NCBI RefSeq assembly: GCF_009827575.1
Contig: NZ_WTYR01000001.1
Coordinates: forward strand, 2,453,001-2,517,000
From: Alteriqipengyuania halimionae
GTDB lineage: Bacteria > Pseudomonadota > Alphaproteobacteria > Sphingomonadales > Sphingomonadaceae
DNA length: 64,000 nucleotides
Direction: 5' to 3'
The number at the start of each line of letters is the position of its first letter. Positions within the stretch are counted from its first letter, which is position 1. Positions 26,133 through 35,120 of the stretch are shown here, one piece after another. The notes under the pieces are model-generated. The model had not been told where the DNA came from, did no database searches, and was given only the letters and a program-made list of their open reading frames with translations. The translations under genes were made by a program, and so were the position numbers.

Positions 26133-27530
26133 TCAAGGCCGTGCTGTTTGTTTTGCCTGCCCCGCCGAAGCAGCGGGCAGTCTCATCCATACCGCCGCGA
26201 CCGCAGCCACACAGGCCAGCGACGGAACGCGCAGGGGGTAATCGACCAGACTCCAAAGTCCAAGAATAAAAAGCGCGGACAAGCCCACCCAAGACAGCAG
26301 GTCGGGCGTCCGGCCGAGTGGCAAACGGGCCCATGCCGTGCGCCCTGTGCGCGCGATCGCAACCATCGCGAGTACGAGCAGGATGACTGCCGGGACGCCC
26401 AGTTCGAGGATCCACTCGAGCCAATCATTATGCGCATGGTTCCAGTAGGTGGTGCCGAGCATGTCGCGAGGCTCGTGGACCTGAAACAGCTCGACGAACG
26501 ATCCCACGCCCGAGCCGAAGGGCTGGTACTGGCCCATGAACCCGACCACGGTTTCCCAGACCGGCCAACGGTTTTCGTCGGCTGCGCTGGTTTCGGCGAG
26601 GCGACCGAGTCCGTCGGCACGCGAGAAGGCGATTGCGATGAATGCGGTCACGAACACGGTGGCGATCGCTCCGACGATATAAAACGGCTTCAGCGACCGG
26701 GCGCCACGCTTTCGCACCGGGGGTTCCCATGCGCGGATGAGAGCGGCGCTGAACAGCGCCGCGATCACCAGCCCCACAAACCCGGCGCGCGACCCCGTTG
26801 CAAGAGCCAGCAAAACCAGCACGATTGCAGTGGCCCCTGTGGCGGTGTGCACCAGCGCGCGAACCGCGCCTTTGGCTTTCAGCCCGAAGACCGCGAGCAT
26901 TGGAAGCGCTATACACAACATGGCAGCGGAGTGATTGCGGTTGGCGAAAAGGCCGACGGGATAATCCGTATTGGTAACCGCATAAGGAAACAGCGAGCGG
27001 TTGAGCCCGCTGGCGACCTGCGCCACGGCAAGCAGTGCGCTCGTGGCCGCGAGGGCGAGGATGACCAGCAGAAGCTTGCGATGCTGGTCTACCGTCAGCT
27101 GCATCGCGAGGATCATGGCTGCAGCGGGGACCAACATGGCGTAAAATGCATTCCAGCCACGGTGCGGCGAAAGGGTCAAGGGACGCCATTGGTCTTCGAG
27201 CCCAACGAGGCGACCTGCTTCGACCGCGATGTCGCGCCCGGGCAGCGCCGACCAGATTGCTGGTGGCAGCGGCACCACATGCAGCCCGATCAGCACCACG
27301 ATGGCCGCCATGATGCCGAGTGCGAGGCGATGGATGTGCACCTGATCGCGCTTCAGTGTCACCAATCCGATCGCTAGACAGATCACTCCGAGCGGGCGCA
27401 GCAGAATCAGCGAGATGATATCGCCGCGCGAGCCCCCACCCATGAGGAAGACGGCAATCATCAGCACAACAAGCGTGAAGAACGGAATCGATCGGCTATC
27501 GAGCCGCTTGAGAGTGAACTTTCGGCCCAT
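26133..27530 (-). CDS. O-antigen ligase/polymerase family membrane protein
   Basis: A 465-residue polytopic protein with about eleven hydrophobic segments. The large periplasmic loop carries the family signature with GLFANRNHSAA and HAHNDWLEWILELG, matching the Wzy_C/O-antigen ligase (PF04932) pattern with its functional histidine. It could polymerise repeat units (Wzy) or transfer the glycan to an acceptor (WaaL); sequence alone does not decide. It follows the SDR epimerase gene by four bases and precedes the Wza-like gene. Confidence 0.85.
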   Translation of the reverse strand: MGRKFTLKRLDSRSIPFFTLVVLMIAVFLMGGGSRGDIISLILLRPLGVICLAIGLVTLKRDQVHIHRLALGIMAAIVVLIGLHVVPLPPAIWSALPGRDIAVEAGRLVGLEDQWRPLTLSPHRGWNAFYAMLVPAAAMILAMQLTVDQHRKLLLVILALAATSALLAVAQVASGLNRSLFPYAVTNTDYPVGLFANRNHSAAMLCIALPMLAVFGLKAKGAVRALVHTATGATAIVLVLLALATGSRAGFVGLVIAALFSAALIRAWEPPVRKRGARSLKPFYIVGAIATVFVTAFIAIAFSRADGLGRLAETSAADENRWPVWETVVGFMGQYQPFGSGVGSFVELFQVHEPRDMLGTTYWNHAHNDWLEWILELGVPAVILLVLAMVAIARTGRTAWARLPLGRTPDLLSWVGLSALFILGLWSLVDYPLRVPSLACVAAVAAVWMRLPAASAGQAKQTARP

Positions 27531-27534
27531 AGCT

Positions 27535-28665
27535 CTACTTTAGCAATTTGCGCTCGCGCATTTCGTCGAGGCTCTTCTGATAGGCGCTTTCCTGCGGGCC
27601 CGAGGCTTTCGCCCAGTCTGCCAGACGCGCAATGCCGCGTTCGAAATCGAACTGCGGGGCAAAACCCAGCCGATCGCTGATCTTCGCCATATCCGCGTAG
27701 TTGTGGCGGATGTCGCCAAGGCGGAAATTGCCGCTGACTTCGATCGGCACGTCGGCTTCGAGCAGGCGAGACAAGGTTCGCGCAACGGTCATCACGCTGA
27801 CCGGCACGCCGGTTCCCACGTTGAAAACCTCGTTCGCGGCGGCCGGATGCTCGACGCCGAGCACGGTCGCTTCGACCACATCGTCGACGAACACGAAGTC
27901 GCGGCTTTCCTCGCCATCCTCGAAGATGTTGATCGGCTTGCCCTGCATCATCAGGTTCGAGAAGATCGAGAGGATGCCGGTATAGGGGTTGGAGAGCGAC
28001 TGGCCGGGGCCGAACACGTTCTGATAGCGGAAGGCGACGCCTTCGATCCCGATCGACGGGCACACCGTCATCACCAGCTGTTCCTGCACCTGCTTGGTGA
28101 TGCCGTAGACCGAGCTGGGGTGGATCTTCGAATCCTCGTCGGTCGCGACCAGTTCGAGCGTGCCATCCACTCCGGGTTGCTTCACTTCGAAATCGCCCGC
28201 TTGCATGTCGGCTTCTGCGCGATGCTCCGGATAGACATAGCTGCCATCGGGGGCGCGATAGCGGCCTTCGCCGTAAATCGAGCGCGATGAAGCCACGACC
28301 ACGCGTTTTACCGCATGATCTCCGTTCGCCAGGATATCGAGCATCAGAGATGTGCCGCCGATATTGACGTCGGAATATCGTTCGATCTGGTACATCGACT
28401 GGCCGGTGCCGGTTTCTGCGGCGAGGTGGACAACCACCTCCTGGCCGTCGAGTGCGCGCTCCATCGTAGCGCGATCGGTCACCGAGCCACGGATGAACGC
28501 TGTCTTTTCGGCAATCGCGCGATAGCCTTCGGATTGTTCCGGATCGGCACCGTGTACCTGTTCAAGGAGACTGTCGAGCACGGTCACGTCGTGACCTTTT
28601 TCGACGAGTCGCAGCGCAAGCCGCGAGCCGATGAACCCGGCTCCGCCCGTAATCAGTACCTTCAT
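27535..28665 (-). CDS. NAD-dependent epimerase/dehydratase (extended SDR)
   Basis: A 376-residue nucleotide-sugar-type SDR. The N-terminal GGAGFIGS binds NAD; the active site has a Ser-Ser pair (VASSRSIYGEGR) and YGITK (YxxxK, about residue 188). A 40-residue insertion (about 130-180) between the Ser and Tyr motifs is longer than usual. The C-terminal substrate-binding part contains FRYQNVFGPGQ and SRDFVFVDDVV. ATG start overlaps the stop of the gene before it by four bases. Third gene of a coupled trio with the Gfo/Idh/MocA oxidoreductase and an aldo-keto-reductase-like protein. Substrate unknown. Confidence 0.88.
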   Translation of the reverse strand: MKVLITGGAGFIGSRLALRLVEKGHDVTVLDSLLEQVHGADPEQSEGYRAIAEKTAFIRGSVTDRATMERALDGQEVVVHLAAETGTGQSMYQIERYSDVNIGGTSLMLDILANGDHAVKRVVVASSRSIYGEGRYRAPDGSYVYPEHRAEADMQAGDFEVKQPGVDGTLELVATDEDSKIHPSSVYGITKQVQEQLVMTVCPSIGIEGVAFRYQNVFGPGQSLSNPYTGILSIFSNLMMQGKPINIFEDGEESRDFVFVDDVVEATVLGVEHPAAANEVFNVGTGVPVSVMTVARTLSRLLEADVPIEVSGNFRLGDIRHNYADMAKISDRLGFAPQFDFERGIARLADWAKASGPQESAYQKSLDEMRERKLLK

Positions 28666-29561
28666 GCGCTGGCTCCCTCGGGTTCGATCAGCGAAACGCT
28701 CTGCCGGATGTTGCCGGGGGAGGACGCGCCGAACACGACCGACTGGATATTGTGGCGATTTATATATTCGTAGGCTTCGGCCGGCGGCACTGCGCCCGAC
28801 GCGAGAGTCGACATTGCCATGACCGGGTACTTGGTTCCGTCGTTTTCGGCCAGTACCTGCTCATATTCCTCGACGCCCGGTGACATCAGATAGCCGATCT
28901 TGTTGATCGAGGCGCAGATGACGACATCCTCGATCCCCCATTCGATCAGCTTGGCCCGCAGGAATGGCAGGTTCTGCGTAATGAGGCCGGGGTAGGCGCC
29001 GTACTTCTTGCGGATATGCTCGCAATAGGCCTTGAAGGGTTCGGCCACGTCGTAGCCCAGCATCAGATCGACGATGACGTTCTGCAGGAACACCACCCGG
29101 ACATCGAGATCGTGATAGATCTCCATCTCCTGGTCGACGAGCATCTTCATCAGCTTGACCGCGTCGAGAGTCGCGACCGCCATGCCGCCTTTCAGCATCT
29201 TGCCGAGCGCTGATTTGGCGCCTTGCGCGAACAGAATTTCCTGCACCGCGCCGACCATGCCGCGATCGTTGACCATGCTCGCATATTTATGCGGATAGGG
29301 GATCGAGGGATACCAGCGCAAATGGCCGTATTTGTCCGGATCGGCGCGGAATCGGTCGCAAATGCCCTTTGCGCGATCATTGCTGTTGAGCATGATGCCT
29401 TCGATGCCCGCTTCGATCGCGTGATCGTAAACAGCCATTACATTGTCGAGCTTGGCAAATCGTTCGGCACGTTCCTGTGCCTTGTCCTGGCTCATGTGGT
29501 TGATGCCGAAGAACTGGTTGTCGCCGAACACGATGCGGTCGATGGGGCCGTTGGCGCTCAT
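28662..29561 (-). CDS. Aldo-keto-reductase-like TIM-barrel protein lacking the usual catalytic residues
   Basis: A 299-residue soluble protein. The first strand (RIVFGDNQFFGINH) and first helix/strand (AVYDHAIEAGIEGIMLNSND) have the layout of aldo-keto reductases. The end (VVFGASSPGNIRQSVSLI) matches their C-terminal GASSPEQL pattern. However, where the family has its catalytic Asp and Tyr (DTAxxYG), this protein reads NSNDRAKG. It may be a different TIM-barrel enzyme working on a sugar. Coupled by four-base overlaps to the Gfo/Idh/MocA gene before it and the SDR gene after it. No function assigned; family call is tentative. Confidence 0.6.
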   Translation of the reverse strand: MSANGPIDRIVFGDNQFFGINHMSQDKAQERAERFAKLDNVMAVYDHAIEAGIEGIMLNSNDRAKGICDRFRADPDKYGHLRWYPSIPYPHKYASMVNDRGMVGAVQEILFAQGAKSALGKMLKGGMAVATLDAVKLMKMLVDQEMEIYHDLDVRVVFLQNVIVDLMLGYDVAEPFKAYCEHIRKKYGAYPGLITQNLPFLRAKLIEWGIEDVVICASINKIGYLMSPGVEEYEQVLAENDGTKYPVMAMSTLASGAVPPAEAYEYINRHNIQSVVFGASSPGNIRQSVSLIEPEGASA

Positions 29562-30616
29562 GCAGCGTCTCCCTGGGCATTCGCGGCACCGTCGGCGAAC
29601 AGCTGTTCGATGACCCGAAGATTGGCGCTCGCATCAGCGAAGGTGCAGCGCACCGGTGCAGGCTCGCCCGCCTTTGCCGCGCGCACGGCGTCGATGAAAT
29701 CGAACATCTGCGCGGTGTATTCGATGCCGCGGACGTAGAAGGGCACGCTGGAGAACACATCGGTGATGTAGAGCTGGTTCCAGCCCTCTTTCAGTCCATG
29801 CGCCTCGTGCGCCCGGGTAAGGAAAATCTTTATCCCGTGCTGGTCGACCTGGATCTTGCCCTCGCTGCCGAAGACTTCGAACTTGTTGGTCGGCTTGCGG
29901 AAACTGGCATCGGACCAGTTGACGTAGATCGTGCCGGCCAGCCCGCTCTCGTAGAACAGCGAGGAGCTGACCACGTCCTCGACCTGCTTGGACCAGACCT
30001 TCGTCAGGCTGGTGCCACCGACCCTGTCGGGCGCGCCGAGCATGTAGTTGATCAGGTCGAGCGCATGACTCGCCATTTCGTAGACCGCGCCGCCACCATT
30101 GGCATGGGTCGAGCGCCAGCCCGCGTCGCCCGGATCGCGGATGATCGTAGGGCTGAACATTTCGCTGCGAAAGCGCAGCGGCCTGCCGATAAGACCATGC
30201 TCGATGAAGCTCTTGGCCTTGGTGAACATGTCGTTCCAGCGATTGACGTAGCCGACCTGGTTGACGAGCCCCGCAGCGTCGAACGCGCGGGCGAAACGTT
30301 CGCCGTCGCCCGCGGAAAGCATGAAGGGCTTTTCGACGAACGCGTGGAGCTTCGCCTCGAGCGCAGCATCGAGAATCTCGGGATTGAGCGCGGGCGGGGT
30401 GCAGACGAGCACACCGTCGAGCTGCTCGCCTTTCAGCAAGCCCTTGTAATCCTTGTAGGTCGAAACCTTGGTATACTTGCCGAGCATCGTGGTTATGAGC
30501 CTGGATGGATCGGCGACGCCGGTCACTTCGGCGTGTTCGTGCGCATTGGCGATCGAGAAATGGGTGATACCCATCCGTCCCGCGCCGACGATGCCCAGTT
30601 TCAGCGAATTGTTCAT
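29558..30616 (-). CDS. Gfo/Idh/MocA family oxidoreductase
   Basis: A 352-residue NAD(P)-dependent sugar oxidoreductase. N-terminal Rossmann domain with GIVGAGRMGITH and the family EKP motif (HAFVEKPF, about residue 97). The C-terminal alpha/beta domain has GGGAVYEMASHALDLINYMLG, with the catalytic His in SHALD. Such enzymes oxidise or reduce nucleotide sugars at C3 in glycan loci. First of a three-gene coupled unit; the preceding 88 bases to the CgeB-like gene hold no gene I can see. Confidence 0.9.
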   Translation of the reverse strand: MNNSLKLGIVGAGRMGITHFSIANAHEHAEVTGVADPSRLITTMLGKYTKVSTYKDYKGLLKGEQLDGVLVCTPPALNPEILDAALEAKLHAFVEKPFMLSAGDGERFARAFDAAGLVNQVGYVNRWNDMFTKAKSFIEHGLIGRPLRFRSEMFSPTIIRDPGDAGWRSTHANGGGAVYEMASHALDLINYMLGAPDRVGGTSLTKVWSKQVEDVVSSSLFYESGLAGTIYVNWSDASFRKPTNKFEVFGSEGKIQVDQHGIKIFLTRAHEAHGLKEGWNQLYITDVFSSVPFYVRGIEYTAQMFDFIDAVRAAKAGEPAPVRCTFADASANLRVIEQLFADGAANAQGDAA

Positions 30617-30704
30617 GAATTAAAGTTCGACCCAACGGCGTATTTGTTTTGCGGTACCCAACGGCGCCGATTGCGCTGGCCTTCTAATGACCCAATCGAT
30701 CAAG

Positions 30705-31700
30705 TCAAACGGCTTGCGGCGGCTCCCGCTCGCCGATGATTTCTAGCAGACAATCGGTCACAGAACGCCATTTGATCGTCGGCCGCTTGCCCTTCAGCGC
30801 GGCCACTTCGAGCGCGAGGGTCGCGGGATCGTCGCCGGGCTCGAACACCACGCGATGCTCCTCGTCGAAATGGGGGCTGCGCGCGATATTGGGGTTGTTG
30901 GTGATCAGCTTCGCGCCGCTCGCCAGCGCCTCGAAGCTGCGCATGGTCAGCCCGGTCTGCTTGTCATGGGCGTAGTCGATCGTGAAATCCGACGTGGCCA
31001 GCACGCGCCGGTAATCCTCGTACGGCAGCGGCGTGCGATGGATATGTTTGCGCCAGCGGCGATAAAGGCGCGGCTGCTTGAGGAAGTTCCACGCCAGCGA
31101 GCGAATGTCCTGCTCGAAGATGTAGAAGAACGAATCCTCGGGCCGGATATCGAGCGCGCGGACCACGGCGTCGAGATAGGCGAGCCGGTTGGAATGATTG
31201 CGCATGATCGCGGAAAATCCGATCCGGATCGGCTCGACTTCGGCAGGCGGGGCCTGGGCCGAGAACAGCTCCACCAGCGGCCAGCCCTTGTCCTTCGCAT
31301 CGCGCGAATCGAAGGTAGAGACGCGGTCGATCCCTTCGGCCCAGCGTTCGGTCGCGCGGTCGTAGGCGAGCGCATCGAAATGATAGCCGACGACCCTGTC
31401 CGCATGAGCTTTCAGGTCCGCGACCAGCTGCCTGCCGACCCCGCGCCCCTTGATGATGACCACCAGATCATAGCGCTTGCCCGTCAGAAACCTCTCGTTG
31501 ACGACGCGGCGCGTGATCCGCCGCGCCACTTCGAGGTCGAGCTTGGCGATGACCTTGCCGACGGGGTTCTCCGGATATTCCTCGTTCGCCTCGGTCACAT
31601 CGTAGCCGAGCTCGCGCAGCGCGTTGCCGAACATTCTCGCGAAGCTGTAGAAGGTGCGCGGGAGGATCAGCAGGCAGGTCTTGTCGGCGTGATCGGCCAT
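30705..31700 (-). CDS. CgeB-like glycosyltransferase, copy B
   Basis: A 331-residue GT-B-like protein. The C-terminal half has the donor-side pattern DYAHDKQTGLTMRSFEALASGAKLITNN, which fits the CgeB/Glyco_trans_1_2 family. The N-terminal half (TFYSFARMFGNALRELGYDV) fits an acceptor domain. A closely organised homologue is encoded four bases upstream, sharing the layout HQTGYTMR..ENL..RKIITSN. The two probably arose by duplication and may add successive sugars. Donor and acceptor unknown. Confidence 0.75.
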   Translation of the reverse strand: MADHADKTCLLILPRTFYSFARMFGNALRELGYDVTEANEEYPENPVGKVIAKLDLEVARRITRRVVNERFLTGKRYDLVVIIKGRGVGRQLVADLKAHADRVVGYHFDALAYDRATERWAEGIDRVSTFDSRDAKDKGWPLVELFSAQAPPAEVEPIRIGFSAIMRNHSNRLAYLDAVVRALDIRPEDSFFYIFEQDIRSLAWNFLKQPRLYRRWRKHIHRTPLPYEDYRRVLATSDFTIDYAHDKQTGLTMRSFEALASGAKLITNNPNIARSPHFDEEHRVVFEPGDDPATLALEVAALKGKRPTIKWRSVTDCLLEIIGEREPPQAV

Positions 31701-31704
31701 CGCG

Positions 31705-32682
31705 TCAGGTCTGCGGATTGGGATGGGACGTCCCGTCGATCAGGTGCTTGGCAAAGGTCTGCACGTGATACTCGGGGAACATCCGCTCGGGTTCGGCCAG
31801 CGGCATGTCGAGGAATTCTTCCACGCCTTCGAAGCCGTCACCTTCCTCGAACACATGAAAGCGGTCGGGCGAATAGAAGCTCTCGCGCTTTACGCCGGCA
31901 TTGCTGGTGATGATCTTGCGCCGGGCGCACAGGTTCTCGATTACCCGCATCGTGTAACCGGTCTGGTGGTGATTGGCGAAATCGAAGGTCGCGCTGACGG
32001 ACTTCATCATTGCGATGAAGTCCTCCTTGGCAATCGGTCCGCTGGCGAGGCCGCGGGGCACGTGCCCGGCCTTGACCAGGGCCGCCTTGACCGGCGGTGT
32101 GGTGGCAAGATGCGTCTTGAACTCGATGCCGCGCTGCTCGCAATAATCGCGAAACTCGGCGATCATCAGATAGCGCGGGATCTTGACGAGATTGCCGACG
32201 AAATAGACGCCCTTCGGGGCCTCGCGCGGATCTTCCTCGAACTGGAACTGGCGCAGGCAGAACAGCGGCAGATATTTGTAGCCGTATTTGGCCGCATCAC
32301 CCTGATCGAAGGTGTAGATATCGTCGAAGCGATCCGCGTAGGGCCGGTAATCGTGGTTGTCGATCGAGTCCCAGTTGTAGAGCGCAAAGCGCGCGCCGGG
32401 AAAGGCGTCGCGAAATCCGTCGAGCTCGGCAGGACGCAACTGGTGGACCTGGATGAAAAGCACCAGATCGTAGGTTTTGTCCTTCTCCGCACGCAGGATA
32501 GCCGCATGGTGGCGATGCAGCGCTTTTTCCCACATCGGCCGCGACAGCGTGCTCAGCGCTTTCCACGCCAGCGAGCGTGGCTGGATGTCGTACACCGAGA
32601 CGGTATGTCCCATCCGCTCGAACTCGTCGGCGATAGCGCGGGTGTAGTCGTGGTAGTGGAGCGCCACCATCAGGATGTTCAT
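31705..32682 (-). CDS. CgeB-like glycosyltransferase, copy A
   Basis: A 325-residue GT-B-like protein with start MNILMVALHYHDYTRAIADEF and the C-terminal motif FDFANHHQTGYTMRVIENLCARRKIITSN. Like its neighbour it belongs to the CgeB/Glyco_trans_1_2 type by eye. A DSIDNHDY loop in the middle is followed by YTFDQGDAAKYGYKYLPLF, where the neighbour reads STFDSRDAKDKGWPLVELF, so the two are paralogues. ATG start; the gene to its left begins four bases after its stop. Confidence 0.75.
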   Translation of the reverse strand: MNILMVALHYHDYTRAIADEFERMGHTVSVYDIQPRSLAWKALSTLSRPMWEKALHRHHAAILRAEKDKTYDLVLFIQVHQLRPAELDGFRDAFPGARFALYNWDSIDNHDYRPYADRFDDIYTFDQGDAAKYGYKYLPLFCLRQFQFEEDPREAPKGVYFVGNLVKIPRYLMIAEFRDYCEQRGIEFKTHLATTPPVKAALVKAGHVPRGLASGPIAKEDFIAMMKSVSATFDFANHHQTGYTMRVIENLCARRKIITSNAGVKRESFYSPDRFHVFEEGDGFEGVEEFLDMPLAEPERMFPEYHVQTFAKHLIDGTSHPNPQT

Positions 32683-32796
32683 CGACGGTATCCTCGAACG
32701 TCTGCGTTTGGCGACAGGTCGGCCTCTCGCCCGGTCGGATGGCGGGGGCGACGCGACCGCGAGGGAGGATCGGAGCGACCCGGAGTGGTTCGCGCC

Positions 32797-33429
32797 CTAG
32801 TCGGCAAAACTGCCGTCTTCAAGCGTCCGTCGCCAGATGTCCTGCTCGGTGTCGAGCCGGCGAACAATCCGGTTCACCCCGACCACCACGCAATGATCCG
32901 GGATATTGCGGTTCACAACGGCATTGGCGGCGATCACGCAATGACGGCCGATCCGCGCGCCGAATACCACGGCATTATGGCCGATCCAGCTACCTTCCCC
33001 GATCACGGTTTCGGCGAGCGGATCGATCGGCTGGTCCATGATCGCGACATCCGGATTTTCGAACCGGTGCGAATTGTCCGAAATATACACCCCGTTTGCG
33101 GTGAGGACCTTCGGCTCCAAACGGACGCTGCCATAGGCGTAAATATGGTTGAAGCGGCCGATCTTGCAGCCTGCGCCTATATCGAGACGTCCGGCCTCGG
33201 GACGATCATAGACCTGCAGACCCGTCAGCGGGGCGACGAACACATCGTCGTCGATGAAAATCCGATCGGCGCGCTCGATCCCGACGGGGCGCACGATTCG
33301 GCTCCCCTTGCCCAGCCGGCCGAACGACCGCCCCGAAACAAGCCGCAGGAAGGTGGAACTGATTGCGTTGCGAAGCCGGATTGCGAGCATGGTCGGGTTC
33401 TGCAGCAATTCTCCAACCGCAGCAAACAT
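32797..33429 (-). CDS. Hexapeptide-repeat acyltransferase (left-handed beta-helix)
   Basis: A 210-residue predicted acetyltransferase. After a helical N-terminus (about 1-40) there are imperfect hexapeptide turns (IGAGCKIGRFNHIYAYGSV, IGEGSWIGHNAVVFGARIG). A typical end, IPDHCVVVGVNRIVRR, follows. A conserved SDNSHRFEN loop near residue 118 holds the likely catalytic His. Such enzymes O- or N-acetylate sugars using acetyl-CoA in the cytoplasm. Lies between the CgeB-like genes and the Wzy-like gene. Confidence 0.85.
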   Translation of the reverse strand: MFAAVGELLQNPTMLAIRLRNAISSTFLRLVSGRSFGRLGKGSRIVRPVGIERADRIFIDDDVFVAPLTGLQVYDRPEAGRLDIGAGCKIGRFNHIYAYGSVRLEPKVLTANGVYISDNSHRFENPDVAIMDQPIDPLAETVIGEGSWIGHNAVVFGARIGRHCVIAANAVVNRNIPDHCVVVGVNRIVRRLDTEQDIWRRTLEDGSFAD

Positions 33430-33480
33430 CGTTCTTGCGCGCTCGCCTGAAATCTATTCTCGATGGCGGGCGCGCCAAGC

Positions 33481-34854
33481 CTATCGTGATCGGCCCGGGC
33501 CTCGAATGCCGGGATGAGATCGCGCCGGCGACGAGGCCTGGCCGCGGCTCGACGATGTCGTGGAAAATCCAGGCCGGCCCGTGAGGGTCGGTTTGCGGTG
33601 GAGTTTACGCACAATCTCGGGGTTGCTCGATCGCGTCGACTCTCTGCTGGGCGGGATCAGCAAGCCGCTGAACGCGATCATGAGGATGAAGGGCGAAAAA
33701 ACCAGCGCTTCGGATGTCATCGAGAGCAGGATCAGCATCGCGAACAGCCAGCGCGGTCGCCAAAGACGCTGGCGCCAGATGCCCCACAGGAACACCAGGG
33801 AAAGCGGAATGCCGACAGAATAAAGCAGCACAACGAGGCCGTTGCTGTTGGTCCGTTCGGAGATACTCTTCGCGGACAGACTGACATCAAGGTAGCCAAC
33901 ATCTGCGGCGATGGCCTGGTATTTTTCATGATCGAACCCGATCCCGGTCAGCGGTTTTTCCATCGCCACGTTGATACCGGTGCGCAAATCGAACTCGCGC
34001 GCTTCGGTCGATCCGCTGAATTGGCCATGAAACTTCTCGCCGAGATTGTAGGTCGCGTAGGCGGCGATCGGCACGAGCAGGATCGGCCCTGCGAGCAAGA
34101 CGGCCAGTCTCCAGCGGCCGGTCGTCCTGATCCACCTGAACCACACTATGCCGTATTGCATCACGAGGATAACCGCGCCGGTGGTCGATTGCGTTGCGAT
34201 CACGGCGAGGGTGGCGAGCCCGATATTGACCAGCGAGAACCTGCGCATGAACAGGCAGATGAAGAGGAAAATATTGAGATATATCTGAAACACGCCTGCC
34301 TCGAAAAAGAAGCCGTCGGGTCGTTTGAAGGTCGTCGCGTTGGCGATGAGGTCATGGTACGTGAAAATGTACAGAAAGGTCTCGTAGACCGCTTTGCCGA
34401 CGTTGAACGACCAGAACAGGTCCGGGCGCAAAAACGCAAGGACCGGCGTCAGGACGGCCTGGACAGCCATGAGCCGGAGGATCGGGAACAATTCGTCCGC
34501 GATCGTTCCGGGGCGGACGTCGACATAGATCGCCAGCAGCGCCACCGCCGCCAGGAAGTTGGCATAACGCACGGCAAAGGCGCTCACCTGAACGTCGCCG
34601 CCACCGATGAGCGCAACCCCTCCCGTCACCAACAGGACAAACCAGACCGGCAAGAACTCGCGACGGAACATCCGTATGGGATTGGTGTGCGCAAAGCAGA
34701 AGATGAGCAGAGCGAGAAGCAGCGGTAAACGGGGAAGCGCGAGCGATCCGCCCGAAAGCAGCATGGCGGTGAAAAGCGCCAATTGCCGGAGGCGAAGAAG
34801 AGTGACAGGGTCGCGGAAGGCGAACCCGATGCGAGGCGCACTCCGAGCGATCAT
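33481..34854 (-). CDS. Wzy-like O-antigen polymerase candidate
   Basis: A 457-residue polytopic protein with about eleven hydrophobic segments and a long periplasmic loop (LGEKFHGQFSGSTEAREFDLRTGINVAMEKPLTGIGFDHEKYQ), a layout usual for Wzy polymerases and O-antigen-ligase-like proteins. The region around 34,240-34,400 is visibly richer in A+T than its neighbours. The last 55 residues form a Ser/Arg/Pro-rich tail unlike membrane proteins, which may be a read-on after a frame change or a genuine disordered tail. Start uncertain between TTG (34866) and ATG (34854). Second such protein in this locus. Confidence 0.75.
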   Translation of the reverse strand: MIARSAPRIGFAFRDPVTLLRLRQLALFTAMLLSGGSLALPRLPLLLALLIFCFAHTNPIRMFRREFLPVWFVLLVTGGVALIGGGDVQVSAFAVRYANFLAAVALLAIYVDVRPGTIADELFPILRLMAVQAVLTPVLAFLRPDLFWSFNVGKAVYETFLYIFTYHDLIANATTFKRPDGFFFEAGVFQIYLNIFLFICLFMRRFSLVNIGLATLAVIATQSTTGAVILVMQYGIVWFRWIRTTGRWRLAVLLAGPILLVPIAAYATYNLGEKFHGQFSGSTEAREFDLRTGINVAMEKPLTGIGFDHEKYQAIAADVGYLDVSLSAKSISERTNSNGLVVLLYSVGIPLSLVFLWGIWRQRLWRPRWLFAMLILLSMTSEALVFSPFILMIAFSGLLIPPSRESTRSSNPEIVRKLHRKPTLTGRPGFSTTSSSRGQASSPARSHPGIRGPGRSR

Positions 34855-35120
34855 CTGACCGGCCAAGGCTCGGCTCGAGCATAAGTGGGGGTGAAAAGCT
34901 CGGTGTCCGCGGTCGGCGACCCCGACCCCGTCATACGCGAAGGCATAGCCGTGAGGCTGTACTTGCTCGACTTTAAACCGCTGATGCGGAACTGAACCAT
35001 GCTACCCGCCCGATAAGACCAAAGCGCCGTTACACCTTGCGTTGCGCAGCGGCAAGCGCTCGGACCTTCCGGAGCTATGGCGCAGGATGAAGGCCTCTTC
35101 CTCAGATCAGTGAGCATCCT
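34855..35120 (-). other. Gap between SGNH-like and Wzy-like genes, with a possible gene remnant
   Basis: No complete gene fits here. One minus-strand frame, about 34,855-35,000, reads VQFRISGLKSSKYSLTA and SGSPTADTELFTPTYARA, which resembles the end of a beta-sandwich surface protein. It has G/C-rich third positions but no plausible start. It may be a decayed fragment of a lost gene or chance. Confidence 0.3.

Noticed and set aside
31723-33450. 575-codon plus-strand frame
   Set aside because: Antisense to the CgeB-like and acyltransferase genes; no family pattern seen.
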